64,000 nucleotides of DNA, from NCBI GenBank assembly GCA_029582165.1, contig CM055868.1:17848391-17912390 (forward strand), in the 5' to 3' direction. The translations under genes and the position numbers were made by a program. The notes beneath the pieces were generated by a model. It was given only the letters and a program-made list of their open reading frames with translations, did no database searches and had not been told where the DNA came from. Shown piece after piece: positions 32,921 to 44,834 of this stretch. This DNA comes from Portulaca oleracea. Its lineage: Eukaryota > Streptophyta > Magnoliopsida > Caryophyllales > Portulacaceae. Position 1 is the first letter of the stretch, and every line of letters begins with the position of its first letter.

Positions 32921-34293
32921 TGAGAAGTGATTATTTTATAGTAATTATTAGGGCTCAAACATGTGTCTCCCATGTAATTATTGCTTTAAATTCAACAATT
33001 CTATACCATTTTGGATTTCTTCACTTGGTTATGGAGATTGGTATGTTTTACAGGGATCAATGAAATTCTACATAAAAGCATGAAGAATTGGAGGAAAAGT
33101 GGTGCAAAATGAGAAGAATTGAGAAAGAGATTTTAATGAAGAAAGAATTGGAAGAAAGAAGTCGGCCCAACTGCATGGCCCAGCCCAACTATGGGCGGAG
33201 CAAACAAACGCTGCCAGCGTCTCTGGATGCTACCAGCCCCCAAGGCAGAGAACGCAGCAAGTGTTGAAATCTTCGGACGCTGCCAAGGGAGAAACTGGCG
33301 CTACTAGCGCCCACCCATGGAAAAGAACGACGGAAAGACCAGACGCGGCCAGCGCCTCATGGAGCTCTGCCAGCGTCTGGTGCCCTTGCTAATTATTATA
33401 AAAGGGCTTCCGCCCTGCCGCGAAAAAGGACATCTTTTAGTCAAGAATATTACATTCTTTTTCTTTATAGTTTTTCTTAGTTTTAATCTTTCTACTAGTT
33501 TTAGATTTTTGTAAGAGTGATTGAAGAGGAGAAGAAGATCAAATCGGGTAACACGAAGAGATCGATTCCGCCGCTTCCAACTCGGTTATATCTATTTACT
33601 TTATGTCTTCCAATTTGAATTCAATTTTTATGTTGTTAGTTTATATTATTATGAGTAGGTAAATCTCTTTGTTTGGGGGATAAATTTGACGCCTTTTGAT
33701 TGATTATGAATGCAATCTCGGTGTGAAGTTATTTATAATCGTTTAATCTTTATATATCGTATGTCATAGTAATTGGTTGATCACCTTTTGTTTGGTTTAG
33801 ATTCTTAATATCGAAACGAATGTTTGTTATTTTGAATTGGAAAGACGAAGATTGAATAGGCATAGAAAACAGTTAGAAATAATGGTTTCATGCTTAGGGT
33901 CAAGTTATAATCGGGTCTTATCTTTGATTAGATTAAATAGCCATGAAAATAGGTGTTTAGTTTAATCACTGCAACTCATTTTAGATTCAAAAGATTGTTG
34001 TGATAGGCCTTAGAAAGATTATAGACCCCGAATTCCTAACACCGCTTCGCACTGGGATTGCTGATTGATTAGTGGACTGACTAGAGTGGACTCCCCCAAA
34101 CTCCCTTAACTATTTGGTAGAACTCTAAAAATTACTGCTTTCTTAGTTTATAATTTTAATTCACTATTTCACAACTATTTGGTCGACCTATCATCCATTG
34201 TAGTGAACTAGTTTGGTGCGTAGTTGAACACAAGTCCCTGAGAGACGACCTTGATATACTACTTTGACCCGTACACTTGCGGACAGCCTATCA
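32921..34293 (+). repeat. Athila 3' LTR, apparently complete
   Basis: Starts TGAGAAGTGA, resembling the TGATAAGTG start of many Athila LTRs, and ends CTATCA. TATAAAAG at 33397-33404 is a probable promoter. Words built on 'gctgccagcg' recur upstream of it, also seen near 9550-9640. From 33486 it matches the 5' LTR. Confidence 0.8.
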
Positions 34294-34490
34294 GCCTCGC
34301 AAAGTGATGGGTTTTGAACAAGTAGTGTTGATGAAGATTGGAAATGGAGATGGTTGACACTTGGCTACCACCTCTTTGGCTACATTTATGTATCCTTATT
34401 ATCAACGAATTTCATTGTATTATACATGGTGCATAGCAATGGTAGATAAAATGAAAAGTATTAAGTCATAAACACTCACAACAATGGTAA

Positions 34491-36042
34491 CTAACCCTCT
34501 AGAGGATTCATTACATGTCCAACAAATAAAACAGCACGACTTTTGTCTTCTCGAATCAGAAACACGAAAGGGTGATCAGCCACGAAGTCAAACTTGTCTC
34601 GGATGCACATTAATCGTACCTTCAAAGCAGTAGCAGCACTAGCTTCTGTTCCTTTCTCGTTAACTTCAATAAATGATTTGTGATGGATGCCTGAAACATG
34701 TAGTTTCCCTCTTACTATCTCGCTGATTTCGCTCAAAGACTTTGAGAATGGCAAATCAACACCTAGACCCTTCAAAACATTAGATGCTTCAAATCCAAAT
34801 GATAACTTAAACCTAGGAAGTTTAAAATTGCCCACCAAGCATCTATATATGGAATGTGTTTGTCTACAAAACCAGATTGAGAACTTATTTTGTCCACCAA
34901 AGCATGCAGACCATCTTTAGATTCTGGAAGATAGAAATACATTGAAAACCTTCTTTCATCTTCTCCTGTTTCGTATGGTAAACGAGGGACTTTGAAACCA
35001 TCGTATGCTTGGATCAATTTGTCCTCCTTGGTGGTCATGAACGGCACCTTAATGGTAGTACCATTAAGGAGATGAAAATCACCTTCTTTTGTTTGTGTTG
35101 CATCGAAAGGTTCCTCCCAAGCACCTTTGAAGTAAATTGCATTTATAAAGATGAGTTTGGTATTATTATCAACTGATCCAGGTGGTAGGAGTTGCTAAAT
35201 CAGTCCATTAGTCTTCCTTTCAGCCCATGAATTAACTTCAGATGTCACTTCAGCGACCTGCATGTGCACAGTTAAACATCATCATCCCAAGATCTTCACA
35301 TTCACAAATGCGATTTGATATAAAAATGATTTTCTATGATTTTTATTCATTGCAGTAAGGATCAACTAGACATATCATAAAATCACAAAATGAACGAGAT
35401 GATGATGTTTGGACTATGCATAGTGGATCATGTCTGGTCTATTCCTATCCATGTTTCCTATAATAAAGCAACTCATTATCTAGAAGCGATGATAAGATTT
35501 GACACAGAAGGAAACATGAAACACAGGAAAGTCATCTAAGGGGAATATTGCATACATATTGAAGACATAATCGTTAAGATGAGCACAAGCTGTATTGGAA
35601 TGGCACAAGCAAATTGTCAAACTTATATATCTTGGGGAGGCATCGCTTACTTTGTTGGTAAAATCAACTTGATTGGAAGAAGCTTTGTAGAGACGCTCAA
35701 CAACCTCCTTGAATGTAGGTTGAAGGGGAAGGCTTTTTTCAACCCACAAGGCATTTATGAAACTCAGTTTAGGGCCACCAAAGGGACTTCCGTCAAAAAA
35801 AGTATTGGCAATGAGCTCTGACAAAAGTTTGTTAAGCTCATTGGAAGATTTGGACTTGAGAAACGCAAACAATTGTTCCTTGGTTATGAACCGCTTGAGC
35901 TGATGGCTAGCAAGCTGATTACAACATGAATAGACGCAGGGGACAAGATCATATTCTTGCCCTTTGCCTCCAACAAGAACACATGCTCAACCAACCTTAA
36001 TGAAATGTCAGTATGGTTGGCAATTGCTTTGCGAAGCTCCAT
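34491..36042 (-). pseudogene. Plant serpin (serine protease inhibitor), decayed
   Basis: Serpins trap proteases with a mobile reactive loop. Exon 1 is 36042-35651 (MELRKAIANHTDISL...), donor AAA then GTAAGC. Exon 2 starts at 35259 after TGCAG (VAEVTSEVNSWAERKTNG). This two-exon layout, with the intron after 'NQVDF', is typical of plant serpins. Family blocks: 'NMILSPASIHVVISLLA', 'LSFINALWVEKSL', 'LIFINAIYFKGAWEEPF', 'PFMTTKEDKLIQAYDGFKV', the loop hinge 'GTEASAATA', and 'FDFVADHPFVFLIRED'. Defects: a frameshift near 35885, a TAG near 35195 (after TNGLI), and a frameshift near 34840. The gene therefore cannot make a full serpin unless these are assembly errors. It ends about 200 bp from the Athila LTR. 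Confidence 0.85.
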
Positions 36043-37569
36043 ATTTTTGATTGTAAACAAGATTGTTTTGCAAAGTTAATTAATTTGGGTATGCCATGTT
36101 TCGGTTATAGTTGCATTTATTATATATGCAAGCCTTTTCTTTTGCATGAATTTTATATTGTATTCCAGTCTTAAGTTGTTAATTACTAATTGATAGATTA
36201 AATGATAAGATTAAAGCATTAGATCCTGGGTTATGGGTACACATAGGTTTGATTTTGTATTGAATTAACGAATAATTTGATCTAAAGTTGCGAGGCTTAT
36301 CACTCTTTTTTCCTTAATAAAGGTAAGGGAACATATTCGATTCATATACTTTTTCACTCTAATATAATTAAAGCAACGTAGGTTTGCATTTTATATGTTC
36401 TCGATCGGTGATTTTACTTGATGTAACCTGATCATCTAGATTCGTTGGGTAAATATAAACACACATTCATGTGTGTCATGAGGTTGGATTTTAATTTTAA
36501 CATCATGAGTACTTTTTCCTCCCTTCTATATATCTTTTTTTTTAACCTTAATTATCTTTTTTCTCATGTTTGCTTATGAACAGCGAAGAAAAGGATTTGA
36601 CAGAACAAAAAAACTCTAAGCATCTATTTCAACTTTTGTTAGGGGCTGCCATTAGTCATAATTGTTTATGGTAAGTCCCAATTTTCTTAGCTTTTATAAA
36701 TTTTGCCTCTTTGGCCTCCCGGGCTTCTTTAGTTCTTACAAATCGATCATGTATTTGGGATTTCACTCCATGGACTACTTGGTTGTGGTAAGACAATGTT
36801 AACTCACGCCATTGCCAATGAGGCGACTCTTCCTTTCTATCACATTTCTTCCACTCAACTTGTGTATGGAGTTTTTGGTATCTATCTGCCACCATTTTTC
36901 TGATCTTTCTTCTATTCCTCTTGGGCCAGAAAAGGCGGAGGTTCGGTGGTGGTGGGATGGTTGCGCTGGTGGTGGTTTTAGAAGTGAGAGAGAGGGAGTA
37001 TGAGGGTGGAGGCTGGGGTTTCGAAGAGATAGAGAGAGAGTGAGTGAGTATGGGGGTGTATTTTCCGGATGTTTCCAAAGATAAACTATGGTTCATCTTT
37101 GTACATATCCATGGATATCTCCAAAGGCGAACTATGGTTTGCTTTGTAAATATCTTATGCATGAATCAAAGAGAAAATGGTAGAGCAATTGAAACAAAAA
37201 AAAAATTGACTGTTCACTTGGCATGCTACATTAGCATCGCTGGGTCTCCTTTTCCCTCATAAATTAAGACTTCATAATCCCCATGTCCTCCATGATCAAT
37301 TTACATTTTGGACCATTCTTCACTATCAATAACCCTTCCAAATGATGGTCCAACTTCCTGGGTTATGGACGGAAGAAAGTGCTCAAGGCCCAACACGGAG
37401 GTGAATCAGGGCCAATTTCATTAGGCCGATTGGAAGCTGCGAAAATGCTGTCTTCAACCTTCAGATTATTATTCATCATTTCGCAAGCTGAGTTTTCCGG
37501 AGTAGCTTAAACCCCAAATCCTTCAGCTCTGCTTAAACCCTATACAAATCCTGGGATTAACCCATCACC
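36043..37569. other. Host intergenic DNA between serpin and the plastid-protein gene
   Basis: AT-rich. Apart from the AAA-ATPase fragment at 36757-36879 I recognise nothing. The 168-codon frame at 36656-37162 (minus) covers the antisense of that fragment and is not convincing as a gene. The 3' part (from about 37300) presumably holds the promoter and leader of the gene at 37570; no clear TATA box is seen. Confidence 0.5.
36757..36879 (+). pseudogene. Walker A fragment of a CDC48C/NVL-like AAA-ATPase
   Basis: Forty-one codons in one open frame contain 'LHGLLGCGKTMLTHAIANEA' and 'LPFYHISSTQLVYGVFG'. They correspond to the P-loop of the first AAA module of the CDC48C/NVL group, whose usual P-loop is GPPGCGKT; here the two Pro are Leu. 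The frame ends at a TGA near 36903, with no further ATPase sequence on either side. It is an isolated gene fragment, perhaps moved here by a transposon. Confidence 0.7.
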
Positions 37570-39620
37570 ATGGCGTTGCAATCCCTCTGCTGTTCCTTTC
37601 TCTCTCCTAAAGTTACGCCTTCTGTCTCTCGCCGCACCGTAAGTCTTCTTTCTCGTCGAATTTCACGGTACTGGCTTTGCTGCAATCGTCTTTTATTCGG
37701 GTTTGTTTATATGTTAACCTGTAAATTTATATCTTAAAGGTTTTAAAGATTGCTGCTATTCGAAAAGATCAAACTCTTCGCATTGCAAATGCTTCAAAAC
37801 GTAAGCTTCGTTCAATTACCGTTCTTCCAATAGATTTCAATTTGCTAAATGACAGTTGAGCTGAATTTTGTCTGTTCTGAAACAATTGCTGAATTAAATT
37901 CCTGGGATTATGCTTCTTTGGTGGATTCTCGCATGCGGCAGCATTTTCTAGCTTAATTACTTTGGGTTCTGACTTAAAGTTTTCTACAGCAGGTGGTTTG
38001 AACTGGGTATGTGAGGATTCTCTGTTGCCAAAGGTGAAGGGATTCTGCAAAGTTCGTGCTTCAAGTTCGGAGAATTCAAACGCGAAGTTGGGGATTTCTC
38101 CCAAGAGCTCTTCAGGAGTTCCGGTGACAAAGTTTGGTGGGGTTGAACCTTTCCGAGGCAAAGCAGGATCAATCTCATTCTATGGACTGACGTACAATTC
38201 AGTAGAGGAAAGCAAGTTGGTGTCATCTCCATTTAAGGATGGTGGAGGTTCGGTGCTGTGGGTGCTCGCTCCGCTTGTGTTGATACTTTCTTTGACCCTC
38301 CCTCCTCTTTTCATCACAGACACAGTTGATGTTCTAATCAGAGATGGGGTTCTTGCAGGTAGATATGCTTTGCTGGTTCTGATTTTGTATTGTTTGCTGT
38401 GAAGTGCTTGTTGGGTGGGTTATCATGACAAAAACTTTCCTCTTCCTGCTTCTGATTGTGTTGGATATGCTTTGGTTTGTGTGGGATTTGGTGTATTAGA
38501 GCTGTTAGTCCTTAGTTAATCTTGATGAAAACATCCATGATTGTCAATACGTTTTGGTCTGTTTGGCACTTGGATAAAATCTTTCTAATATTGACAGTTA
38601 GCAATCTATAGGACTCTCTTTGTAGAGTATTTCAAATATGTAGTCTGTTATTAGGCTATTAGCATGACATCAAGAAGGAATAACCCACTTAACTATTTTG
38701 GGTGCACAGGCAATTCTTAGTATCACATCAAGAAAGAATAACCCACTTAACTCTACGGGGAAAGCCCCATTCAACATTACTGCATGTGTCTTTATGTGGA
38801 CCGACAGCTTACCCTTGCAGTATCCTCTTGCCACTTTTAAACTGCTATTTGAAAAGACTCCTTGTTTCCTTTGTTCCCTTGTACTCTAGAGTCATTAGGA
38901 TTTCTTTGTTCTTTATTGGAAATGTGTTAATATGAGTTATGTAACTGACCCTTGATGCACAACCCCACTTCAACACAGAGATCATTGCTTCCCTTTCATG
39001 CGAAGCTGTATTCTATGCTGGCATAGCAGCCTTTGTGCTAATTACTGACTGGGTTCAGCGACCTTACCTGGAGTTTAGCACCAAGCGATGGGGACTCATA
39101 ACTGGTCTGAAAGGACACTTGACCACTTTGTTTTTCTCAACGGGCCTTAAGGTTGTTGCTCCATTGGTCATCACCTACGTTACCTGGCCAATTCTTGGCG
39201 TTCAGGCATTTGTTGCTGTGGCTCCGTTGCTTTTTGGCTATCTTGCTCAACTTGCTCTTGAGACTTTTGTTGACAAACGAGAGTCCTCCTGTTGGCCTGT
39301 TGTTCCCATTATATTTGAGGTATGCTTGTGTACTAGTTGATTCCAATCTCTTTATGCTTATGTAGATATGTGTTTCTCATCGATAGAAATTGGCGTGGCA
39401 GGTTTACAGATTATATCAACTGACTAAAGCTGCTCAATTTGTGGAAAGATTGATGTTTGTCATGAGAGGCGCTCCAAACACCCCTGAAGTAGTAGAGAGA
39501 ACTGGTGCCTTAATAGCAATGTTGGTTACCTTTCAAGCAGTGGGTCTGGTTTGCCTGTGGTCGCTACTGACCTTTCTTCTAAGACTATTTCCCTCCCGAC
39601 CCGTTTCAGAGAAGTACTGA
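37570..39620 (+). CDS. Plastid-targeted multi-pass membrane protein of unknown function, five exons
   Basis: Exons 37570-37638, 37740-37800, 37990-38358, 38979-39319 and 39402-39620 join in frame to 352 codons plus TGA; all introns are GT-AG. The first ~70 residues are rich in Ser, Lys, Arg and Thr and nearly free of acidic residues (MALQSLCCSFLSPKV...), like a chloroplast transit peptide. Five hydrophobic segments follow at about 131-152, 168-189, 214-236, 238-260 and 316-340. Between the last two is a conserved-looking soluble loop (VYRLYQLTKAAQFVERLMF at 281-299). No enzyme motif is visible. I believe it is a plant-conserved family but do not recall a named member, so no symbol is given. 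It is the only gene in the window without a visible defect. The third exon has a tandem acceptor (CAGCAG). Confidence 0.88.
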
Positions 39621-40319
39621 TGTTTTTCGAAGCTGTATATGCTGCAAAGTTTTTGCCTTTTGCTCATCTCCTGCTCCAAGAAATGGACTAAAAGCTCTTT
39701 GGTGAACTGATGTACATCACTGTCTAGGCTTTTTAGGCTCAACAGCTTGTAGAAAGTAGGAACAGATCGATCATCCAAAATCAGCTTTATCACATTAAAT
39801 TTTTGTTTTCATTAAATCACTTTGCTTTCGCAGATTTTTGATAGGGTATGTGCTGAAGGTAAGTGTATACGTTTTGAGAGTCTATTTGAACACTTTCTAT
39901 CATATCTACTTGAAGAGAGATCGAGACCCACAACCTCCAACTAGATATGCTTAACCTGAAATGGCGTCGTACAGTGCTCTTGCAGATCACGCAGCATAGT
40001 GTCTTCATTCCCTACTGGCTACCATTTGCACCGGGAATCTGGCTCTAGATTTTCGACCATGTCTGGTTGCCCAACTTATCTTCACTGTCAGCGTATCGGA
40101 TTGTATACTTATCTGTCATATGCCAAGCTTTGACATTCACTTGCTTATTAATATTCCTTAAGTATCATACATAATTGATAAGGTGAAAGAATTACAAAGG
40201 CACCTTTAACTCATTGATACTTTGACCTTGTTGCTCTATAGATACGAGTACTATTTAACCATTCAAGAGTACAAGACACAGAAGCAAATGTCACACTTTG
40301 GGTCTTCTTCTTCTTCTTA

Positions 40320-40354
<35 letters not shown>

Positions 40355-40365
40355 TAGTTGAGTTG
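39621..40365. other. 3' flank of the plastid-protein gene, no further gene
   Basis: AT-rich, presumably holding the 3' UTR. A trinucleotide run (TTA/CTT type) lies at about 40305-40352. Confidence 0.5.
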
Positions 40366-41050
40366 TTGAGATAGTTTCTTAGTGTGAGAACTAGGAGTTG
40401 AGATCTAGAGGTCAACTACCTCGTACTTAACTGAGAGGTGAAATTAAGTGATGAGATCTTGAGAGTAGAGGAGATTCTAAGATTGTGAAAAGTTCATGAT
40501 AATAAATCATTGAGGAAGTTCAGTTCTAGTGTTGGAGAACTCTAGGCAGTGACTAACTCTGAAATTTGAATTTGAAGGAACATCGTTAACAACTATCGTG
40601 TTTTATCTCTATTTTATTTCCGATATTCATTTGACTAGCCTAATTAAACTTTCAATTGGTATTAGAGCCTAACATACCCTTTAAGACTTTACCGTCTGTA
40701 GGCTTGATCTCATAACTAGTTATGGATACAAATTTGACGATTTTCCTTCTCCACTTGATGGACCTAACTATTCTTCTTGGAGTGACAGGATGAAGGCGTT
40801 TTTTTCAAACCCACTACAATGAGGTTTGAGGAATTGTTATCCATGGACCAAATGTAATTGACAAAGCAAGAAATGAGTACACTAATGATCAAATGAAATA
40901 TGTCTCATTGAAATTAAGGCTATGCTCATCTGACTTAAGGCTATACTCATCTTATTTTTCGGAATATCTAATAATATTCTTGAACAAGATATTGGTTGTG
41001 AAAATGCCAAAAATATTTGGGATATTCTCTCTTTATTATGTGTCACTATG
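40366..41050 (+). mobile_element. Ty1/copia fragment: LTR end, primer site and start of gag
   Basis: TGGTATTAGAGCC at 40657-40669 is the initiator-Met primer site, directly after an LTR end (CTTTCA at 40654). The LTR may start at the TGTTGAG near 40366, but that is uncertain. Gag starts at 40722 (MDTN...). Shifted frames read 'SPLDGPNYSSWSDRMKAFF' and 'ENAKNIWDILSLL', both typical of copia gag N-termini. Stops and frameshifts are frequent, and nothing of protease, integrase or RT follows. A truncated, dead copy. Confidence 0.75.
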
Positions 41051-41225
41051 AATTCTTTTTAGATGTGATCAAACATGAAGAGGTTATTGTGATCGCTAAA
41101 GCGAAAGGTTATAATTTAAAGGTCAGTTGAAAAAGTAAAACTAGTTGAACAAGAAAATGAAGTAGAGGTTCAACCATTAATAACTCTATCAAATGAGAAA
41201 AGTCATGTAAAATCTTCAATAATTT

Positions 41226-41459
41226 ATGTTGCTCACCCTTTCTGTTCCCGGGAATGCCACTATTTCATTGATGTGTCTATTGAGACGGAAGCCAGTTGCC
41301 TCAAGGTTAGCTAATCATGGTTATTGTATTTATACTTCTTGTGCTTTGTGTCGCCATCAGTTGGAAGATATTGATCACTTGTTCATATGTTGCCCCTTTT
41401 CTATTACAATCCTTGATAAAATCATATCCTACCTTGATGTAATATTGTTTCCCTTCTGA
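41226..41459 (+). pseudogene. LINE zf-RVT (zinc-binding) module in inverted orientation
   Basis: The frame reads 'LRRKPVASRLANHGYC', 'CALCRHQLEDIDHLFICCPF', the CxxC...H...C module found after the RT in plant LINE ORF2 proteins. It lies on the plus strand, whereas the RT that abuts it at 41460 is on the minus strand, so this 3' part has been inverted or comes from a second LINE. Confidence 0.75.
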
Positions 41460-43619
41460 CAATAATTTCTGAAACAAAGGAGCAAGATTGTCTCTGACTT
41501 TTAACAATCTTCTCCAGTACCAACTAGAGTTCTGCTTCACTTCACAATCAACCATTGACTTCTTGCGCAAATATATGTGATGAATCCATTTTACCCTCAA
41601 TGATTCCTTGTTACAATAAAGTTGCCAAACAAGCTTCCCCAGAGTAGCAGTATTCCAAGCTAAAGCATCTCTGATGTTCAGGCCCCCCTCATTCTTATAT
41701 AAGCAACAACTATGCCAAGAAATTGGAGGAGCTTTAGTATCAGAACCCCACAGAAACCTAATACAGAGTCTGTTGATTGCTTCAATAACATTCTTTGGTA
41801 AAACAAACATCTGAGCCCAATATGTATGAATAGACATAAGAATGATGTTTACCAATTCAACTCTTCACGCATATGACAATTTCTTCACTGCAAAACCCTT
41901 CATTCTATTTGTCATTTTTTCCAGCAACATAGTGCAGTCATGTCTGTTAAGCCGAAATGGCTTAATTGGGACTCCCAAGTATCTAAAAGGAAGATCCCCC
42001 TCCTTGAAACCAACCTCATCCAAGATCTTCTTCTTGATGTCTGCTGGAACATTTGAACAAATTACATCTGACTTGCATTTATTAGGGAGCAGCCCCGAAG
42101 TCGTGGAAAAATGATTAAAGGCACCATTCAAGATACGCACACTAGCCACATCTCCATGACAAAACATCAATAAGTCATCCGCAAAACATAAATGAGTGAG
42201 TTTTAGCGGAGCACGAAACTGATGATAGTGGAAACCAGAAGATGAAACATGATATTTAATTATCCGGTCTAAGTAGTCCATTACCAAAACAAAAGAAGAG
42301 GGGATATCGGATCACCTTGACGAAGCTCTCTCCCACTTCTGAATCTGCTAAAAGAATGACCATTAAAACCCACCGAGAAACTTGCACTGGTTACACAAGT
42401 CATAATACGCTCCACAAAAGTCCAAGGGAAGTTCAGAGCCAATAATAAATTCCTCAGAAAATCCCAATCCACAGTGTCATATGCCTTCTGGATGTCCACC
42501 TTTAGTAAACAACTTGGCTTGGCACCCTTTCTATTATAAAAACACACGAGGTCCTCAGCAATCAAAATGTTGTGTAGAATTGAACGACCTTCTACAAAAG
42601 CTGCTTGAGATGAGTCCACCAAATCACAAAGGACCTCTTGCATTCTGTTAGAGATTGTCTTAGTTATCACTTTATAAATGTAAATGATATTACAACAAGG
42701 TATAGGACGAAGATCTCCAACCTCAATGGGATTAGGAACTTTTGGAATCATGGCAAGTAATGTTGAGTTCACTTCACCAAGAAGCTTTCCATTTGAGAAA
42801 AAATCTTTAATAGCCCTAGTCACATAAGAACCTACTATACTCCATGATGCCTTAAAGAAGCAAGCATTGAAACTATTCGGCCCCATACTCTTAGTGACAT
42901 CCATAGCGAAGATAATCTCCTTGATTTCCTTATCTAAAACAGGACATAACAGTTTGTTGTGATGGCTATCAACCAGCCTCTTACCTTCATCATAATAGCA
43001 AAATCAACCTTGCCTAAACAAGATTTTTTAGCAAAAAAACTCTCGAAATGATCAGCCAAAAAATTTCCAATATCTTTGACGTCTTGCAATGTTTCACCAA
43101 CATTGTTCCTCAATGTTAACACTTTATTTTGATATTGCTGAGCCTTCAACATAGAATTAAAAAGACCTGAATTATGATCCCCTTGTTTCAGCCAATCTGC
43201 CTTTGTCTTTTGTCTCATAAGTTTCATTGCTGAGGTCAGAGAAGATTGATACTTCTGTTTTGCCAAGTCAGTAGTATCAAGCATAACTGTATCTCGAGGG
43301 TTCTTCATGAAAATCTCTTGAGCTTGTAGCATTGATTCATAATCCTGTTGTGACTGCTTGTAAATATCCTCATAAGAAGATCTATGTAAAGTAGATAGAG
43401 GACCCTTAAGGAGCTTCAATTCAGAAACAAGAGAAAACATAGGAGAGCCACTAATCCTCGTCTTCCAAGTCTCTGAAACCAAAGGAAAGAAAAGAGGAGA
43501 GTCCACCCACATATTGCAAAACATAAACCTTCTCTTTGATCTTATTGAATTGTTATTCAAGGAAATAACAAGGGGTGAATGGTCAGATATACCATGGGGT
43601 AAAACAACATAAGAAATAG
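41460..43619 (-). pseudogene. LINE ORF2: endonuclease C-terminus, reverse transcriptase and C-terminal region
   Basis: From the right: 'LPHGISDHSPLVISL' (43610-43560, last endonuclease block), connecting region 'KTKADWLKQGDHNSGLF', then RT: 'MDVTKSMGPNSFNACFF' (42904), 'FVEGRSILHNILIAED', 'LLKVDIQKAYDTVDWDFL', 'ELRQGDPISPL' (about 42305), and 'THLCFADDLLMF' with catalytic FADD (about 42180). The C-terminal part continues to 41460 ('RFLWGSDTKAPPISWHSCC'). Frameshifts occur near 42950, 42290 and 41860. RT would copy LINE RNA at a nicked target. Confidence 0.85.
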
Positions 43620-44159
43620 TAAACCGTATGGGAATCGGTTCACTTTTGGTTCGTCTCTATCGGACCATTCCTAAGCCTTCTAAGGGGCTTCGGAACCATC
43701 GGCAAGAATAAACACAACGTGGTGAAGGCGTTCCAAGGCTAGAAAAGGGCGTGCCTTCACTCTTTTGATCATAACTCCTTCAATACAACTCCGATGGACT
43801 TCAAATTTTGGGAGCTTAAAGAAAACACCGAGAGTTTCCATCGATACCTTATGGGTCTAAAACGGAGCCCGGATGAAGAAGTTATGCGTGTTTGAAGTCG
43901 GCAGAAAAAACTGCCCAGAGATTTCTTGGGTGATTCAATACTCTTTGCTTGTGGGAGATCCTTGTGCAAGTGTTTGAACATCTAAGTTCAATTTGATGAG
44001 ATTTCTCTCTTTAGAATTGTCCATATCTTTTAATTTCATGTTTATCTAAATTAATCCAAAAACCCTAAAAATTGGTTCATAGTGTTTATGAGTTCTATGG
44101 GTGGATTTCCATCATCCACATGTTTGTTTAGACCCTAGGCTTCCGCGCATTCCTCTCCA
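43620..44159 (+). repeat. Left LTR of the gypsy derivative, with ~450-bp internal deletion
   Basis: Matches the right LTR from its first bases (TAAACCG here, TGAACCG there) to CTCTCCA. The block equivalent to 46770-47221, holding the repeated GTCGCACCCGCGACC-like words, is absent. Confidence 0.85.
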
Positions 44160-44834
44160 TTTGGTCTTAGAGCTAGGCATAGAACTCATAGTTTGTTGGA
44201 AATTTCTTGTTTTTACCTAGAATTGTTCTTGTTGTTGTTTGGTAGTGAATTTTTTGTGTTCTTGGTTTTGTGGATTGTATGCAAATATTGGTGTTCCCCA
44301 TTCCCTATGATATCCAAGAGTGTTGGAATACATTGTATTGTGTTTGTATCTAATGATTGATGCATATTGGAGCTTTGAAGTGAAGTTGGAAAATAGTGCC
44401 CGAAAGGTGTTCGATGAAATGTCAATGTGAGAAAAACACAAAGAACCCTTAGCCAAACACTATCCAACTACAAGAAAACCCCTAAACTCCACAAATTTCC
44501 CCCAAACACAATCTGTCACTTCATCCCTTATTGTTGGGTGTTATTGTTGTTCTTGGTTATTGATTGAATGGTTGGAAGTAGTATTGGGTTGTGTTGAAAT
44601 TTATTTGTTAGATTTTGTTGAGTTGGTGGTTGTGTTAGTGGTTGTTTTGTTGGTGGTGGTTGTGTGCCCATCCGGGTTTTTTCTTTTTGGTGCATTCCCC
44701 TTGCCAGTTTCACCCCATTTTTCCTCCACAAAATTAGCCTCGAAAATAAACCCCTCAAATATTCCTAGCTACAGAAAAACCCAAACCTCCATCCGCTCAA
44801 ATTGTACACCCCACAAAAAAACCAAGCTCCACAA

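Larger units (their letters stand above)
4678..34293 (+). mobile_element. Non-autonomous Athila-like Ty3/gypsy element, interrupted by two other elements
   Basis: Order on the plus strand: 5' LTR remnant (4678-5334 and 6900-7059), Asp-type primer site (7062-7084), gag (7205-8770), protease (8771-9178), post-pol spacer, ORF1-like gene (10401-11007 continued at 30202-30893), long non-coding tail, 3' LTR (32921-34293). RT, RNase H and integrase are missing between protease and spacer, so it depends on other elements. Inserted into it are the minus-strand solo LTR (5335-6899) and the Tat element (11008-30201). The 5' LTR lacks the part equivalent to 32921-33485. No target duplication can be read because the true 5' end is gone. 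Confidence 0.8.

Noticed and set aside
36656..37162. 168-codon frame on the minus strand
   Set aside because: Covers the antisense of the ATPase P-loop fragment and low-complexity Ser/Pro-coding sequence; no family match and no splice context.
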